From Pseudosulfitobacter pseudonitzschiae (lineage in GTDB: Bacteria > Pseudomonadota > Alphaproteobacteria > Rhodobacterales > Rhodobacteraceae), in NCBI RefSeq assembly GCF_002222635.1, contig NZ_CP022415.1:2046001-2110000 (forward strand): a stretch of 64,000 nucleotides of DNA, given 5' to 3'. Every line of letters begins with the position of its first letter. Position 1 is the first letter of the stretch. The notes below the pieces were generated by a model. It was not told the DNA's origin. It made no database searches and saw nothing but the letters and a program-made list of their open reading frames with translations. Position numbers and translations under genes: made by a program. Shown here in pieces: positions 34,130 to 42,517 of this stretch.

Positions 34130-34713
34130 ATTGCCCGCGCCCCCAGCGCAAAACTACGCCCTTCGGAAAATTCGGTTTCGACCAGAGTGATCGACACTGT
34201 TTCCGCGCCCTGCCCGCCGCCTGCAAATTCAAGCAGGGCCAGCACGCCGTAGTCGTCGGCAAGCGTGCGCAGCAATCCCATCATGACATGGCCGAAGCGG
34301 GGTATAGATGTTCCGCAGATCACGCTGAAATGGCGGGATGAATATTCGTGCAGTTCGATACGTGGCAGGTTCAGATCGCTGACCGCCAGCCGCGCCCGGT
34401 CAGGCAGATCGTCGAGCGAATGCAGCAATTCCACAAAGGTCACGCCGCCAAAGCGCATCAGACGCCGCAACCCTTCGGTATTGGGATGGCTGACAAGATA
34501 CGTGCCCACATCCTCCATCAGGTCGGGTTCGGGCCGGTTCAGCACAGCGCCCACCGCCGCGATGATCCTTACGGCCAGTGTATCGTCATACATCAGCATC
34601 GCCTCGAACTCGACAAAGCCGAGGTCGGCAATTGCCGTGGCTTCGACCCATTTGGCGGGTCCATAGCTGTCGGTTACAAAGCACTGTAGCGCGCGGTAAA
34701 TTAGCCCATGCAT
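34126..34713 (-). CDS. H-NOX-like (heme NO-binding domain) protein with degenerate heme motifs
   Basis: A 195-residue protein with the H-NOX fold: MHGLIYRALQCFVTDSYG is the family start, and FEAMLMYDD, LVSHPNTEGLRRLMRFGG and VMMGLLRTLADDYG follow. By eye the proximal heme His in the LxDLH segment is Pro here (LDDLPDRARL), and the YxSxR propionate motif is replaced by CGTSI. Close roseobacter relatives I remember share the LDDLP form. It is upstream of, and coupled to, the truncated HNOBA gene. It may sense something other than NO or bind no heme. ATG 34713 matches the family start. Confidence 0.78.
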   Translation of the reverse strand: MHGLIYRALQCFVTDSYGPAKWVEATAIADLGFVEFEAMLMYDDTLAVRIIAAVGAVLNRPEPDLMEDVGTYLVSHPNTEGLRRLMRFGGVTFVELLHSLDDLPDRARLAVSDLNLPRIELHEYSSRHFSVICGTSIPRFGHVMMGLLRTLADDYGVLALLEFAGGGQGAETVSITLVETEFSEGRSFALGARAI

Positions 34714-34812
34714 AACGGTCTCTTTCCCAGTCCCGCGGGTGTTATGCCGTGCCAAACGTTAAGATGCCGCAAATGCTAAAGTGAGAGGGAAATTGCCCGC
34801 GGCGTTCGTTCA

Positions 34813-36372
34813 CTAGTAATCCGTCGGCGCACCACCTTCGGACTTTCGTCGTGCAACAAAGTCCGCCAGCTCGGCGCGGATTGCGTCGTCCATTGGCGGT
34901 TCTTCGAAATTGGCGATGATATCTTTGAAAATGTGGTGTGCCCGCTCGGGTGTCCAGATGCCGCCTGCGGCCTCCCAACCTTCGTAGTTCTTCCAATCGC
35001 TCAGAAACGGCTGGTAGAACGCCGTGGTATAGCGGTCTTGCGTGTGCTGGATGCCAAAGAAGTGGCCCGCATTGCCCACCGATTTGATCGCGTCCAGCGC
35101 AATCTCGTCCGGTCCCGTCGCCCAAAGTGCAGGGTCCAGATACCGCTGGATCTGTTGCAGCACCTCGCAGTCCATGATGAACTTTTCGGGCGACGCAATC
35201 AGCCCTCCTTCCAGCCAGCCTGCCGCGTGATACACCATATGCGACCCCGATTGCACTGCCGCCCACAGGCTGTTCGAGGTTTCCCACATTGCCTGCCCAT
35301 CCGGTACATTTGCAGCACACACACCGCTGGACCGCATTGGCAGTTTGTAGAACCGCGCCAGCTGGCCCGTCATTTGGGTCGCGCGCATATACTCTGGCGT
35401 GCCGAACGCGGGCGCGCCCGATTTCATGTCCACATTCGACGTAAAGGTGCCAATGGCGCAGGCCGCACCGGGGCGGATGATCTGCGCCAGCACCACCGCG
35501 CACAGCGCCTCGGCCAGCGATTGCGCCACAGCGCCCGCCATCGTCACGGGTGCCATGGCCCCAGCCAGCGTGAAGGGCGTGACCACCAGCCCCTGATTGC
35601 GCCGCGCCAGACGCATCCAGCCATCCAACATCGGAATGTCGTGTTTCAACGGCGAGGTAGAGTTGATGTTGGTGTACATCTTGGGGCTGGCTTCGAATTC
35701 TTCGTGGGTCCAGCCACCGGAAATGCGCACCATTTCCATTACGTCTTCGACCCGCTCCGGTCCAAGGCTGTAGGCATGGGCAACTTTGTCGGTGATCGTC
35801 AGCTTGTCATACAGCACGTCCAGATGCCGCACCGAAGCATGTATATCCACAGGCTCGACGGGATAGCCGCCAACAAAGTGGATGCAGTTGAAATACTGGC
35901 TGAGTTTCAACAGATTCTGGCACATCTCGCGGGTGCCGGGAACCTTGCGGCCCAGTTCCAAATCCCAATAGTTGGGCGGGCTGGACACATTGCCAAAGTT
36001 CATATGGTTGCCGCCGATCGTGATGGCCCTGTCGGGGTTGCGCGGCGTCAACGTGAAGGTGTCCGGCGCGAGGGCGAGGTATTCCATCACCATGTCACGG
36101 CCCATACGGACATTTTCGCCGTCAATGGTGCAGCCTGCCGTGCGCAAAATCTCAAGTGCCTCGTGATTCAGAAACTCTATGCCGATCTCTTCGAGAATGC
36201 GCATCGCACCGTCGTGGATGGCATAGACCCCCTCGTCGGTCAGCGGCTCTACGGGGCGGTCCACCAACAGGGGCGGGTTCCACGGCATCTGTTCGATCAC
36301 TTCGCCACCGCGGCGTCTGGCGGCGCCTGCACGGCCGCCGCTGCGGGTTCTGCGGGGAGGGACTTGGGTCAT
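34813..36372 (-). CDS. trimethylamine methyltransferase family protein (MttB superfamily, no pyrrolysine)
   Basis: A 519-residue TIM-barrel methyltransferase of COG5598. Typical segments are GAMRILEEIGIEFLNHEALEIL near residue 55, GNHMNFGNVSSPPNYWDLE, and HMVYHAAGWLEGGLIASPEKFIMDCE near residue 390. True MttB carries an in-frame amber codon for pyrrolysine; here the frame is open throughout, so it belongs to the non-pyrrolysine clade, some of which demethylate glycine betaine or related quaternary amines. No corrinoid protein gene is adjacent. The first 25 residues are basic and Gly/Arg-rich. Confidence 0.88.
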   Translation of the reverse strand: MTQVPPRRTRSGGRAGAARRRGGEVIEQMPWNPPLLVDRPVEPLTDEGVYAIHDGAMRILEEIGIEFLNHEALEILRTAGCTIDGENVRMGRDMVMEYLALAPDTFTLTPRNPDRAITIGGNHMNFGNVSSPPNYWDLELGRKVPGTREMCQNLLKLSQYFNCIHFVGGYPVEPVDIHASVRHLDVLYDKLTITDKVAHAYSLGPERVEDVMEMVRISGGWTHEEFEASPKMYTNINSTSPLKHDIPMLDGWMRLARRNQGLVVTPFTLAGAMAPVTMAGAVAQSLAEALCAVVLAQIIRPGAACAIGTFTSNVDMKSGAPAFGTPEYMRATQMTGQLARFYKLPMRSSGVCAANVPDGQAMWETSNSLWAAVQSGSHMVYHAAGWLEGGLIASPEKFIMDCEVLQQIQRYLDPALWATGPDEIALDAIKSVGNAGHFFGIQHTQDRYTTAFYQPFLSDWKNYEGWEAAGGIWTPERAHHIFKDIIANFEEPPMDDAIRAELADFVARRKSEGGAPTDY

Positions 36373-36467
36373 GGGGTGTCCTTTCGGCTCTTGACCCCAG
36401 CAAGACCCGAAGCGACGCAGGCTACCATCCTGTTTGCGACAGAAGGCGTCGCTTTAGGGCATATGCC

Positions 36468-37166
36468 TCAGCCTTGGGCGTCCAGCCACGCGGGCAGATG
36501 GCCAATGTCGGGCAAAACCACATCGGCAAGGGGCGCCAGCGCTGCCGCGTCGGCCAGACCCGTCAGCACCGCAACCGTGCGCATGTCAGCGGCGCGGCCA
36601 GCATGCAGATCATGGGTGCTGTCGCCCACCATCACCACTGTTTTGGGGGGCAGACCTGTGGCCTCGCAAAAGGCCAGCAGCTGCCCCGGCGCGGGCTTGC
36701 CCCCAAAGCCGCTGTCAAAGCCAGCAATAAAATCAAAGCAATCAGCCACGCCTGCCCCGTTCAAATGCGCAAGCGCCGGCGCTTGGGCATCGTTGGTAGC
36801 CACACCAAGCCGCAGATCGCGCGCGCGCAGGGCCGTCAGCAACGGGGACAACGGCACGGCCTCGGCTTGCGGGGCAAGCTCGGCCTCTTCATTCAGCATA
36901 TCCAGCAAGGCGGGCTTGGCTATGTCGGGAAACTGAGGGGCCAGAACCGCGACCACCTCGGCTGGCGTGCCCGCGATCACGATACTGTCGCGGGCAAAGC
37001 TGCGGGTGGGCAGATCGAACCCGATGCTGTTGCCCACTTGGGTCGCCTGAGTTCGGTCACCCTTGCAGACGCGCAGCAAAAACGCCTCGGCCCAAGCCTC
37101 CCATGTGGCGGAGAAATCGAACAGGGTGCCGTCCTTGTCGAATACGATGCCTTTGATCGCGCTCAT
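36468..37166 (-). CDS. HAD family hydrolase (phosphoglycolate phosphatase-like)
   Basis: A 232-residue phosphatase. Motif I is GIVFDKDGTLFDF (Asp nucleophile near residue 10), motif II LRLGVATND, motif III at KPAPGQLLAFCE, and motif IV VVMVGDSTHDLHAG. The cap region between is helical. ATG 37166 overlaps the DUF3572 stop (ATGA). The family acts on small phosphate esters; the exact substrate is unknown. Confidence 0.88.
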   Translation of the reverse strand: MSAIKGIVFDKDGTLFDFSATWEAWAEAFLLRVCKGDRTQATQVGNSIGFDLPTRSFARDSIVIAGTPAEVVAVLAPQFPDIAKPALLDMLNEEAELAPQAEAVPLSPLLTALRARDLRLGVATNDAQAPALAHLNGAGVADCFDFIAGFDSGFGGKPAPGQLLAFCEATGLPPKTVVMVGDSTHDLHAGRAADMRTVAVLTGLADAAALAPLADVVLPDIGHLPAWLDAQG

Positions 37167-37444
37167 GTCCAATTGACCTGTTCACCACCCGGAAGCGCCG
37201 CGCGAGCGCGCATCGGTGCATCGTAGGACAGCCCCGAGGCATCACAAAACGCGACGACCCAAACGTCGTCCATCATCACAAAATCCAGAACCGATCCCAA
37301 AAAGGCCGGATCAGATGCGCCTGTGCGCAGATCGTCGGCACCGGCGCCGCTGGCCCCCTGAAACACCGGCAACAAATCTTCGTTGCCCGCCAGCCATGCC
37401 AGCGCCTGCAAGGCCACTGTCTCTGCGGAATTTCGCTCAGTCAT
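37163..37444 (-). CDS. DUF3572 family protein
   Basis: A 93-residue acidic protein (MTERNSAETVALQALAWLAGNEDLLPVFQGASGAGADDL). The pattern of ALAWLA, two-thirds-length DPAFLGSVLDFVMMDDVWVVAFC and a short tail is that of the alphaproteobacterial DUF3572 family. It is cotranslated with the HAD phosphatase. The function is unknown. Confidence 0.82.
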   Translation of the reverse strand: MTERNSAETVALQALAWLAGNEDLLPVFQGASGAGADDLRTGASDPAFLGSVLDFVMMDDVWVVAFCDASGLSYDAPMRARAALPGGEQVNWT

Positions 37445-37553
37445 CGTTGCTCTCCCACCTTAAGGCCAATTTGAAATACTTCTTTAACCATTTGGCGACA
37501 GAAAGGAATGACCACAAAAAACTTTAGAATATTTTCACCGCCGAGGCTTAAAG

Positions 37554-38978
37554 ATGCATGCCAAGATCCTGATCGTTGACGCGATTGCGACCAACCGGAT
37601 CGTGCTCAAGGTCAAACTTGCAGCTGCGCATTACGAGGTATTGCAGGCCAGCAACCTTGCCGAAGCCGCGCGGCTGGCTGCGGTCACGCCCCCCGACCTG
37701 GTGATTTGTGCCGCCGATCTGCCGGATGGCACTGCGGTTGATCTGGTCGGACTGCTGAACACACAGGCCCAGTCAAAGCGTATGCCGGTGCTGGCCGTGG
37801 CACCGGGTATCAGCGCTGCGGCGCGTCTGGGCCTGTTAGAGGTTGGGGTCGATGATGTGGTCATGGACATCTATCACGACACCCTTTTGTTGGCGCGGGT
37901 GCGCAGCATGTTGCGGGCTCACAATGCCGAAACCGAATGGCAAATCCGCGACGACACTACCCGCGCACTGGGTTTGGCTGAAAACCGTGCTGCGTTCATT
38001 CGCACGCCGGATGTCACGGTGGTGTGCCCAACGCTATGGCACGGCGCAAAGACACTGGCCACCCTGCGCCCGCATGTGGTCGCCCGGCTAAACGCCGCCG
38101 TGCCGCATACTGCACTGGACAGTCACAACCACAACGCTGTCGGTGCGCCTGTGAAAAATGCCGACGTTTTTATCCTGATCACGGACAGTGCCACCGCCGA
38201 TCAGATGCTGGCGCTGGTGTCGTCGATCCGCAGCCATGCGGCGACGCGGCATTGTCCGATCCTGCTGGTCTATCCCGAAGACGAGCCGATTCTGGCAGCG
38301 CGGGCCTTGGATCTGGGTGTGAACGCCCTCACGCAAAGCGACCCTGACCCCAAAGAGGTGGCGATACGGGTGCGCGACCTGATGCAGCGCAAACAGGTCG
38401 CAGACCAGTTGCGCGCCACCGTGCGCACCGGATTGGAGGCTGCGGTCTGCGATCCGCTGACCGGACTGCACAACCGGCGCTATGCGCTGCCACATCTGGC
38501 GCGACTGGCCGAACGGGCGGGCATTGCGGGGCGTCCCTTCGCGCTGATGCTGGCCGATCTGGATCACTTCAAACAGGTCAACGATATTTATGGCCATGCC
38601 ACGGGTGACGCCGTGCTGGTAGAGACGGCACACCGCCTGCGCGAGAACCTGCGCGCGGTCGATCTGTTGGCGCGTGTGGGCGGCGAAGAGTTTCTGATCG
38701 TCCTGCCGGGTGTCGACTTGGGCGATGCGCGCCGTGCGGCGCGGCGGCTGTGCCGCCAGATTGGCTGCACACCGTTCGACACCGCAGGGGATATCGCGCC
38801 GATCAAGGTAACCGTCAGCATCGGGCTGGCCATTGGTGGCCTTTCCGGTGATGCGGCGCTGGCGGTGGGACATCCCGAAAAAGCGGCGCAGGTGTTGTTG
38901 GATCGCGCCGATAAGGCGCTCTATGCTGCCAAGGTGAAGGGCCGGAATTGCGTGACCTTAAGTAGGCCTGCGGCTTAG
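37554..38978 (+). CDS. PleD-like diguanylate cyclase with two receiver-type domains
   Basis: A 474-residue protein: receiver-like domain 1 (about 1-125), a second receiver-like domain (about 150-285) and a C-terminal GGDEF domain (about 295-465) with active site VGGEEFLIVLPG, substrate motif DLDHFKQVND and DPLTGLHNRR. In receiver 1 the acidic pair is reduced (ILIVDAIATNR) and the usual phospho-Asp position reads CAADLPDG, so phosphorylation as in PleD looks doubtful. It makes c-di-GMP. No I-site RxxD is obvious before GGEEF (LRAVDLLARVGGEEF has RAVD, a possible one). Confidence 0.88.
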   Translation: MHAKILIVDAIATNRIVLKVKLAAAHYEVLQASNLAEAARLAAVTPPDLVICAADLPDGTAVDLVGLLNTQAQSKRMPVLAVAPGISAAARLGLLEVGVDDVVMDIYHDTLLLARVRSMLRAHNAETEWQIRDDTTRALGLAENRAAFIRTPDVTVVCPTLWHGAKTLATLRPHVVARLNAAVPHTALDSHNHNAVGAPVKNADVFILITDSATADQMLALVSSIRSHAATRHCPILLVYPEDEPILAARALDLGVNALTQSDPDPKEVAIRVRDLMQRKQVADQLRATVRTGLEAAVCDPLTGLHNRRYALPHLARLAERAGIAGRPFALMLADLDHFKQVNDIYGHATGDAVLVETAHRLRENLRAVDLLARVGGEEFLIVLPGVDLGDARRAARRLCRQIGCTPFDTAGDIAPIKVTVSIGLAIGGLSGDAALAVGHPEKAAQVLLDRADKALYAAKVKGRNCVTLSRPAA

Positions 38979-39010
38979 GCACCTGCTTTTGTCGTCGTCC
39001 GTGCCGGGGC

Positions 39011-39066
39011 CAGCCTCCGAGACGCTGGCGCGCCTCCCTCCGAAGTTTACCTTGCAAGATGAAGCG
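39011..39066 (-). repeat. dispersed intergenic repeat, inverted copy
   Basis: On the minus strand it starts CTTCATCTTGCAAGGTAAACT and continues with GC-rich inverted segments (GGAGGGAGGCGCGCCAGCGTCTCGGAGGC). The first ten bases TTCATCTTGC are identical to the copy at 45336. Confidence 0.5.
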
Positions 39067-39077
39067 AGTGGCGCGCG

Positions 39078-39581
39078 TCAGTCCTTGCCGGGTTTGTCCT
39101 TTTTGCGTTTGCCGTGGCGCATAACTTCGCTGACCGCACCGGCATAGGCGATGCGGTCCTCGAACGACATGGCGCTGACGCGGTCCAGCCATGCGGTATG
39201 TGCGGCACTTTGCACTGCGACAGCGGTTGTGTTTTGCAGTTCGAGAATGGATTGCACACGCGCAGGTTCAAACGGATCGGCCTTGAGCGCCTCGATCATC
39301 TCGGCATAAAGCGCGCGGCGGGCCTGACGGCCACCGGATTCTGCGGGCAGTTGGTCGCGCATCGCGCGAAAAATGTCGCGCTGCGTCTCACGCGGCAGGG
39401 CACGCATATAGGGCATTGCATAGTTGATTGAACTTGAGGCTCGTGAAGGCGGCCCGCCAAAGCGTGCAAAAGTGCCCACCAGCATCCCCGCCACCGCCAG
39501 ATTCAGCGCCAGCGAGACACCAAAAGCGATGCGCATCCAGCGCGGGGCGCGGGCACGGGGTGTTTTTGCAGTCTTATCCAT
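39078..39581 (-). CDS. CpxP/Spy-like periplasmic metal-sensor protein
   Basis: A 167-residue protein: an N-terminal membrane segment (MRIAFGVSLALNLAVAGMLVGTFA, about 15-38), then an all-helical periplasmic part (MRALPRETQRDIFRAMRDQLP..RRALYAEMIEALKADPFEPARVQSIL) like the heavy-metal resistance CzcE/CpxP-Spy family, and a basic tail. ATG 39581 overlaps the anti-sigma-like gene. It probably tunes the sigma factor module. Which metal or stress is unknown. Confidence 0.75.
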   Translation of the reverse strand: MDKTAKTPRARAPRWMRIAFGVSLALNLAVAGMLVGTFARFGGPPSRASSSINYAMPYMRALPRETQRDIFRAMRDQLPAESGGRQARRALYAEMIEALKADPFEPARVQSILELQNTTAVAVQSAAHTAWLDRVSAMSFEDRIAYAGAVSEVMRHGKRKKDKPGKD

Positions 39582-39951
39582 CGGTTTCGGTTCCTTCGTC
39601 CACGACCCAACCATAGGCCGTTATCTCGGTGGTGTCGGCGGTTTCAAACACCGCATCCACACCCAGCAGCGACAGGGCTGCATCGGGTAGATATTGCGGC
39701 GGGCTGATTCCAATCCAGAACCCCGCGCAAGTGGCCACAGCCAACCCGCCCATGCCCTGCCAACCACCCAACATCCTTGTCAGCCGCTGCCACAGCGGAA
39801 CAGGTGCCGCAAAGCCACCCGGCGCGGGTTGTGCAGCAAGCCCTGCATCCAGCACCCGTGCCATCAGGGCATCGGGCACCGGTGGTGGCGGCACATCTTG
39901 CAGCCATGCATCCAGTACGGCGTCGGTCATCTCGTGCCTGTCAGCTGTCAT
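39574..39951 (-). CDS. putative anti-sigma factor-like membrane protein
   Basis: A 125-residue protein: a short cytoplasmic N-terminal part (LDAWLQDVPPPPVPDALMARVLDAGLAAQ), one membrane segment (MGGLAVATCAGFWIGI, about 68-83) and a small periplasmic end. The layout and place after an ECF-type sigma gene (overlap of 11 bp) suggest an anti-sigma role, but there is no ZAS motif. Alternative start at 39930. I mark this as inference. Confidence 0.55.
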   Translation of the reverse strand: MTADRHEMTDAVLDAWLQDVPPPPVPDALMARVLDAGLAAQPAPGGFAAPVPLWQRLTRMLGGWQGMGGLAVATCAGFWIGISPPQYLPDAALSLLGVDAVFETADTTEITAYGWVVDEGTETDG

Positions 39952-40531
39952 CGGAATACCCCAACGCTTGTTTCTGCGGAGCCAATGCCGCCTTGAGTGC
40001 CCGTTTTCCCCGTGCGGTCAGGCTTTCCACCGCTTCGACACCCACATCCAGAATGTCCGCAATCTCGGGGTTCGCCAAGCCTTCGATGTGGCGCAAAACC
40101 ACGGCCTGACGTTGTCGTTCCGGCAGGGTTTGCAACGCTGCCGTCAATGCGTCCATACGCGCGCGGGTCTGCATCTGCCCCTCCACGCCGGGGGCGGGGT
40201 CTGCGGGCTCGGCGATGTCGTCCAGCGCAGGACCGGTGCGCCTTTTGCGCAGACGGTCGGTACACAAGTTGGCCGTCACGCGGTAAAGCCAGGTGGACAC
40301 CTGCGCGCGGTCGACCTGCCATTCGGGCGCGATCTTCCACAGGCGTAGCATCGCATCCTGTGCCACATCCTCGGCCTCGGCGCGGTCGCCAAGAACGCGA
40401 AAGGCATGGCCGAAAACCCGTGGCGTCAACCGCAAGGTCAGCGTCCGTGTCGCCGCCGTGTCGCCACGCGCATAGCGCGCCAGCAATTCGGCGTCGTCGG
40501 TCTGAGTGTCCTGATCCAGTGGCATGTCCAT
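39941..40531 (-). CDS. ECF-type RNA polymerase sigma factor
   Basis: A 196-residue sigma factor. Region 2 holds GHAFRVLGDRAEAEDVAQDAMLRLWKIAPEWQVDRAQVSTWLYRVTANLCTDRLRK, and region 4 is ALQTLPERQRQAVVLRHIEGLANPEIADILDVGVEAVESLTARGKRALKAAL. Length and lack of region 3 fit ECF sigma factors. It starts the sigma / anti-sigma-like / CpxP-like set; the EF-hand gene is just upstream, with a strong hairpin between. Confidence 0.92.
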   Translation of the reverse strand: MDMPLDQDTQTDDAELLARYARGDTAATRTLTLRLTPRVFGHAFRVLGDRAEAEDVAQDAMLRLWKIAPEWQVDRAQVSTWLYRVTANLCTDRLRKRRTGPALDDIAEPADPAPGVEGQMQTRARMDALTAALQTLPERQRQAVVLRHIEGLANPEIADILDVGVEAVESLTARGKRALKAALAPQKQALGYSDDS

Positions 40532-40554
40532 TCCGGTCAGCGGTAGTGAATTGC

Positions 40555-40581
40555 GGCCCGCCGCACAAGAAGCGGCGGGCC
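40555..40581 (-). terminator. hairpin between the EF-hand and sigma factor genes
   Basis: Perfect 10-bp stem GGCCCGCCGC / GCGGCGGGCC with a 7-base loop, 15 bases after the EF-hand stop. No T-run on the minus strand, so it may attenuate rather than stop readthrough into the sigma gene. Confidence 0.5.
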
Positions 40582-40595
40582 AGCGAGGTCGCGGA

Positions 40596-41105
40596 TCAGT
40601 CTTTGACGGGCTTGTCGCCCATTTTGCCGCGCCAGTTTTTGTGGCCGTCTTTGTGACCCTTGCGCATGTGCTGGTCCATCTTTTTGGTGACCGCGGCGAA
40701 TTCCTCTTCCGAAATGCCGCCGCTGTTGTCGGCGTCCGCACGTTCGAACATTCTGGCCCCGCGGTCGCCCTTGGGTTTCATCTCGTCAAGGGCCAGCTTG
40801 CCGTCCTTGTCTGCGTCCATCCGCTCGACCATTCGGGCGTGACGTTCTTTTGCACGCTCGGTCGCTGCTGCAACGGCCTCGGCTTCGCTGAACATGCCGT
40901 CACCATCGGTATCGATTTTGGCAAAGCGGGCTTCGCCGCGCGCCGTGATCTCTTCCAGAGAAATCTGGCCATCCGCGTTGGTGTCCATGTCGGAAAAGCT
41001 GGGGCGCATGTGTTCGCCGGCACCTGCGCGCTCGGCCAGAACTGTGGTCCCTGTGACCGTCACGGCGGCACCAAGAATGGCGGCGATGAATGTTGTATGT
41101 TTCAT
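40596..41105 (-). CDS. exported EF-hand calcium-binding protein
   Basis: A 169-residue protein with a signal peptide (MKHTTFIAAILGAAVTVTGTTVLAE) and four EF-hand loops: DTNADGQISLEE, DTDGDGMFSEAE, DADKDGKLALDE and DADNSGGISEEE, each with the 12-residue D-x-D/N-x-D-G pattern. The tail is basic (HMRKGHKDGHKNW). It would bind calcium in the periplasm. It lies upstream of the ECF sigma module, so calcium-linked envelope stress sensing is a reasonable idea. Confidence 0.9.
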   Translation of the reverse strand: MKHTTFIAAILGAAVTVTGTTVLAERAGAGEHMRPSFSDMDTNADGQISLEEITARGEARFAKIDTDGDGMFSEAEAVAAATERAKERHARMVERMDADKDGKLALDEMKPKGDRGARMFERADADNSGGISEEEFAAVTKKMDQHMRKGHKDGHKNWRGKMGDKPVKD

Positions 41106-41333
41106 AAGCTCTTACTCCGGTTTCTTCTGTGGGTGCCGCGCTCTTCGCCGCCCCTTATGCACAGTAAAACGCAGCAGCCTGCACATTCCGTCGCAGAAAA
41201 ATCACCGCCCCCGATGTGAGCATCAAAACACAATAAATGCCCGCAGTGCGCGACATCCCGACGCAAGGACAAAAGGTGACATTTCAATTCCTGCGCGCAT
41301 GCCCCATCTATCGATCAACAGACAGGATGCTTT

Positions 41334-41768
41334 ATGCGCGACGATTTTCAAATGACCGACCAAGAAATGACAGAGCCCCCCCTGACAGAGCCGCAGGCCC
41401 CGACCGAGCAAAAGGCGTTTCCCGCCATGCTACGCGGTTGGCGGAACCGCTGCCCCAACTGCGGGCGTGGTCGATTGCTCAAGGGATATCTCAAGGTCGC
41501 ACCGTCCTGCACGGTCTGTCGCCAGGATCTGACCCAGTTCAAGGCAGAAGATGGTCCCGCCTATCTGACCATTCTGATTGTCGGCCACTTGATGGCACCG
41601 GCGCTGCATTTCGCCTTTGTGACGTGGCGTCCCGAGCCTTTGGTGCTTTTTACCATCTTTGCGGTTGGCTGTGTCGCATTGTCGCTTTACCTTCTGCCCA
41701 GACTGAAAGGGGCCATTGTCGGCTTCAAATGGGCCCGCAAGATGACCGACGACGCCACACCGGCGTAA
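41334..41768 (+). CDS. DUF983 family membrane protein
   Basis: A 144-residue protein: a cytoplasmic zinc-ribbon-like part (NRCPNCGRGRLLKGYLKVAPSCTVCRQDL, CxxC twice), followed by two membrane segments (YLTILIVGHLMAPALHFAF, LVLFTIFAVGCVALSLYLL). This is the DUF983 family, often near cytochrome oxidase assembly genes in alphaproteobacteria, but not here. The role is unknown. Confidence 0.85.
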   Translation: MRDDFQMTDQEMTEPPLTEPQAPTEQKAFPAMLRGWRNRCPNCGRGRLLKGYLKVAPSCTVCRQDLTQFKAEDGPAYLTILIVGHLMAPALHFAFVTWRPEPLVLFTIFAVGCVALSLYLLPRLKGAIVGFKWARKMTDDATPA

Positions 41769-41805
41769 TCACGTCCTTGCGTGGTCTGTCTCAAGAGGGC
41801 CACAC

Positions 41806-42513
41806 ATGACCGCCGAACCACAAATTGACAAAAGCCAGATCCGCCACGCCGCCACTGTTATTTTGCTGCGCGACCGTTGGACCAGCCCGCGCATCCTGAT
41901 GGGGCAGCGCGGTGCCAAGGCCGTATTCATGCCCAACAAATTCGTCTTCCCCGGCGGTGCGGTGGATGCGGGCGACTATCATGTACCGCTGGCAGGTGCC
42001 CTGCCCCAAGGCTGTGCCGCGCGCATCGCCGAAGACAGCGCTCCCGAAATGGCCCATGCCCTGTCGGTGGCCGCCGTGCGCGAACTGTTCGAGGAAACGG
42101 GTCAGGTGCTGGGCCAGCCCGGCAACTGGGATGTTCCTGTGCCAAGGGATTGGACCGACTTTGCCGCCACCGGCCACGTCCCCCACGCCTCGGCGCTGCA
42201 ATTCGTATTTCGCGCCATCACCCCGCCGGGCCGCCCGCGCCGCTTTGATGCGCGTTTTTTTCTGGTTGACGCCGACACATTGGTGACCGACCCCGACGAT
42301 TTCTCTGCCGCCTCGGACGAACTGTCGCATTTGCAATGGGTCGGCCTGGACGATGTGCGTAGCTTTGACATGCCGTTCATCACCGAAGTGGTGCTGAGCG
42401 AAGTGCAAAAGCGCGCGCAATCGCTGGAACCACCCGAAAGCGTGCCGTTCTTCAAGAACAACGAAGAAGAGAACCTGTTTTTACGTCTGCGTGGTCACTT
42501 GCCCACCGACTAG
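41806..42513 (+). CDS. NUDIX hydrolase (CoA-type)
   Basis: A 235-residue enzyme with the MutT/NUDIX motif split by an insertion: the start FPGGAVDAGD near residue 46, and the core AVRELFEETGQVLG (REx2EExG) near residue 87. Long insertions of this kind occur in NUDT7/NUDT19-like CoA diphosphatases of proteobacteria. The substrate is likely a CoA derivative or other nucleoside diphosphate linked compound; not certain. Confidence 0.85.
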   Translation: MTAEPQIDKSQIRHAATVILLRDRWTSPRILMGQRGAKAVFMPNKFVFPGGAVDAGDYHVPLAGALPQGCAARIAEDSAPEMAHALSVAAVRELFEETGQVLGQPGNWDVPVPRDWTDFAATGHVPHASALQFVFRAITPPGRPRRFDARFFLVDADTLVTDPDDFSAASDELSHLQWVGLDDVRSFDMPFITEVVLSEVQKRAQSLEPPESVPFFKNNEEENLFLRLRGHLPTD

Positions 42514-42517
42514 GACG

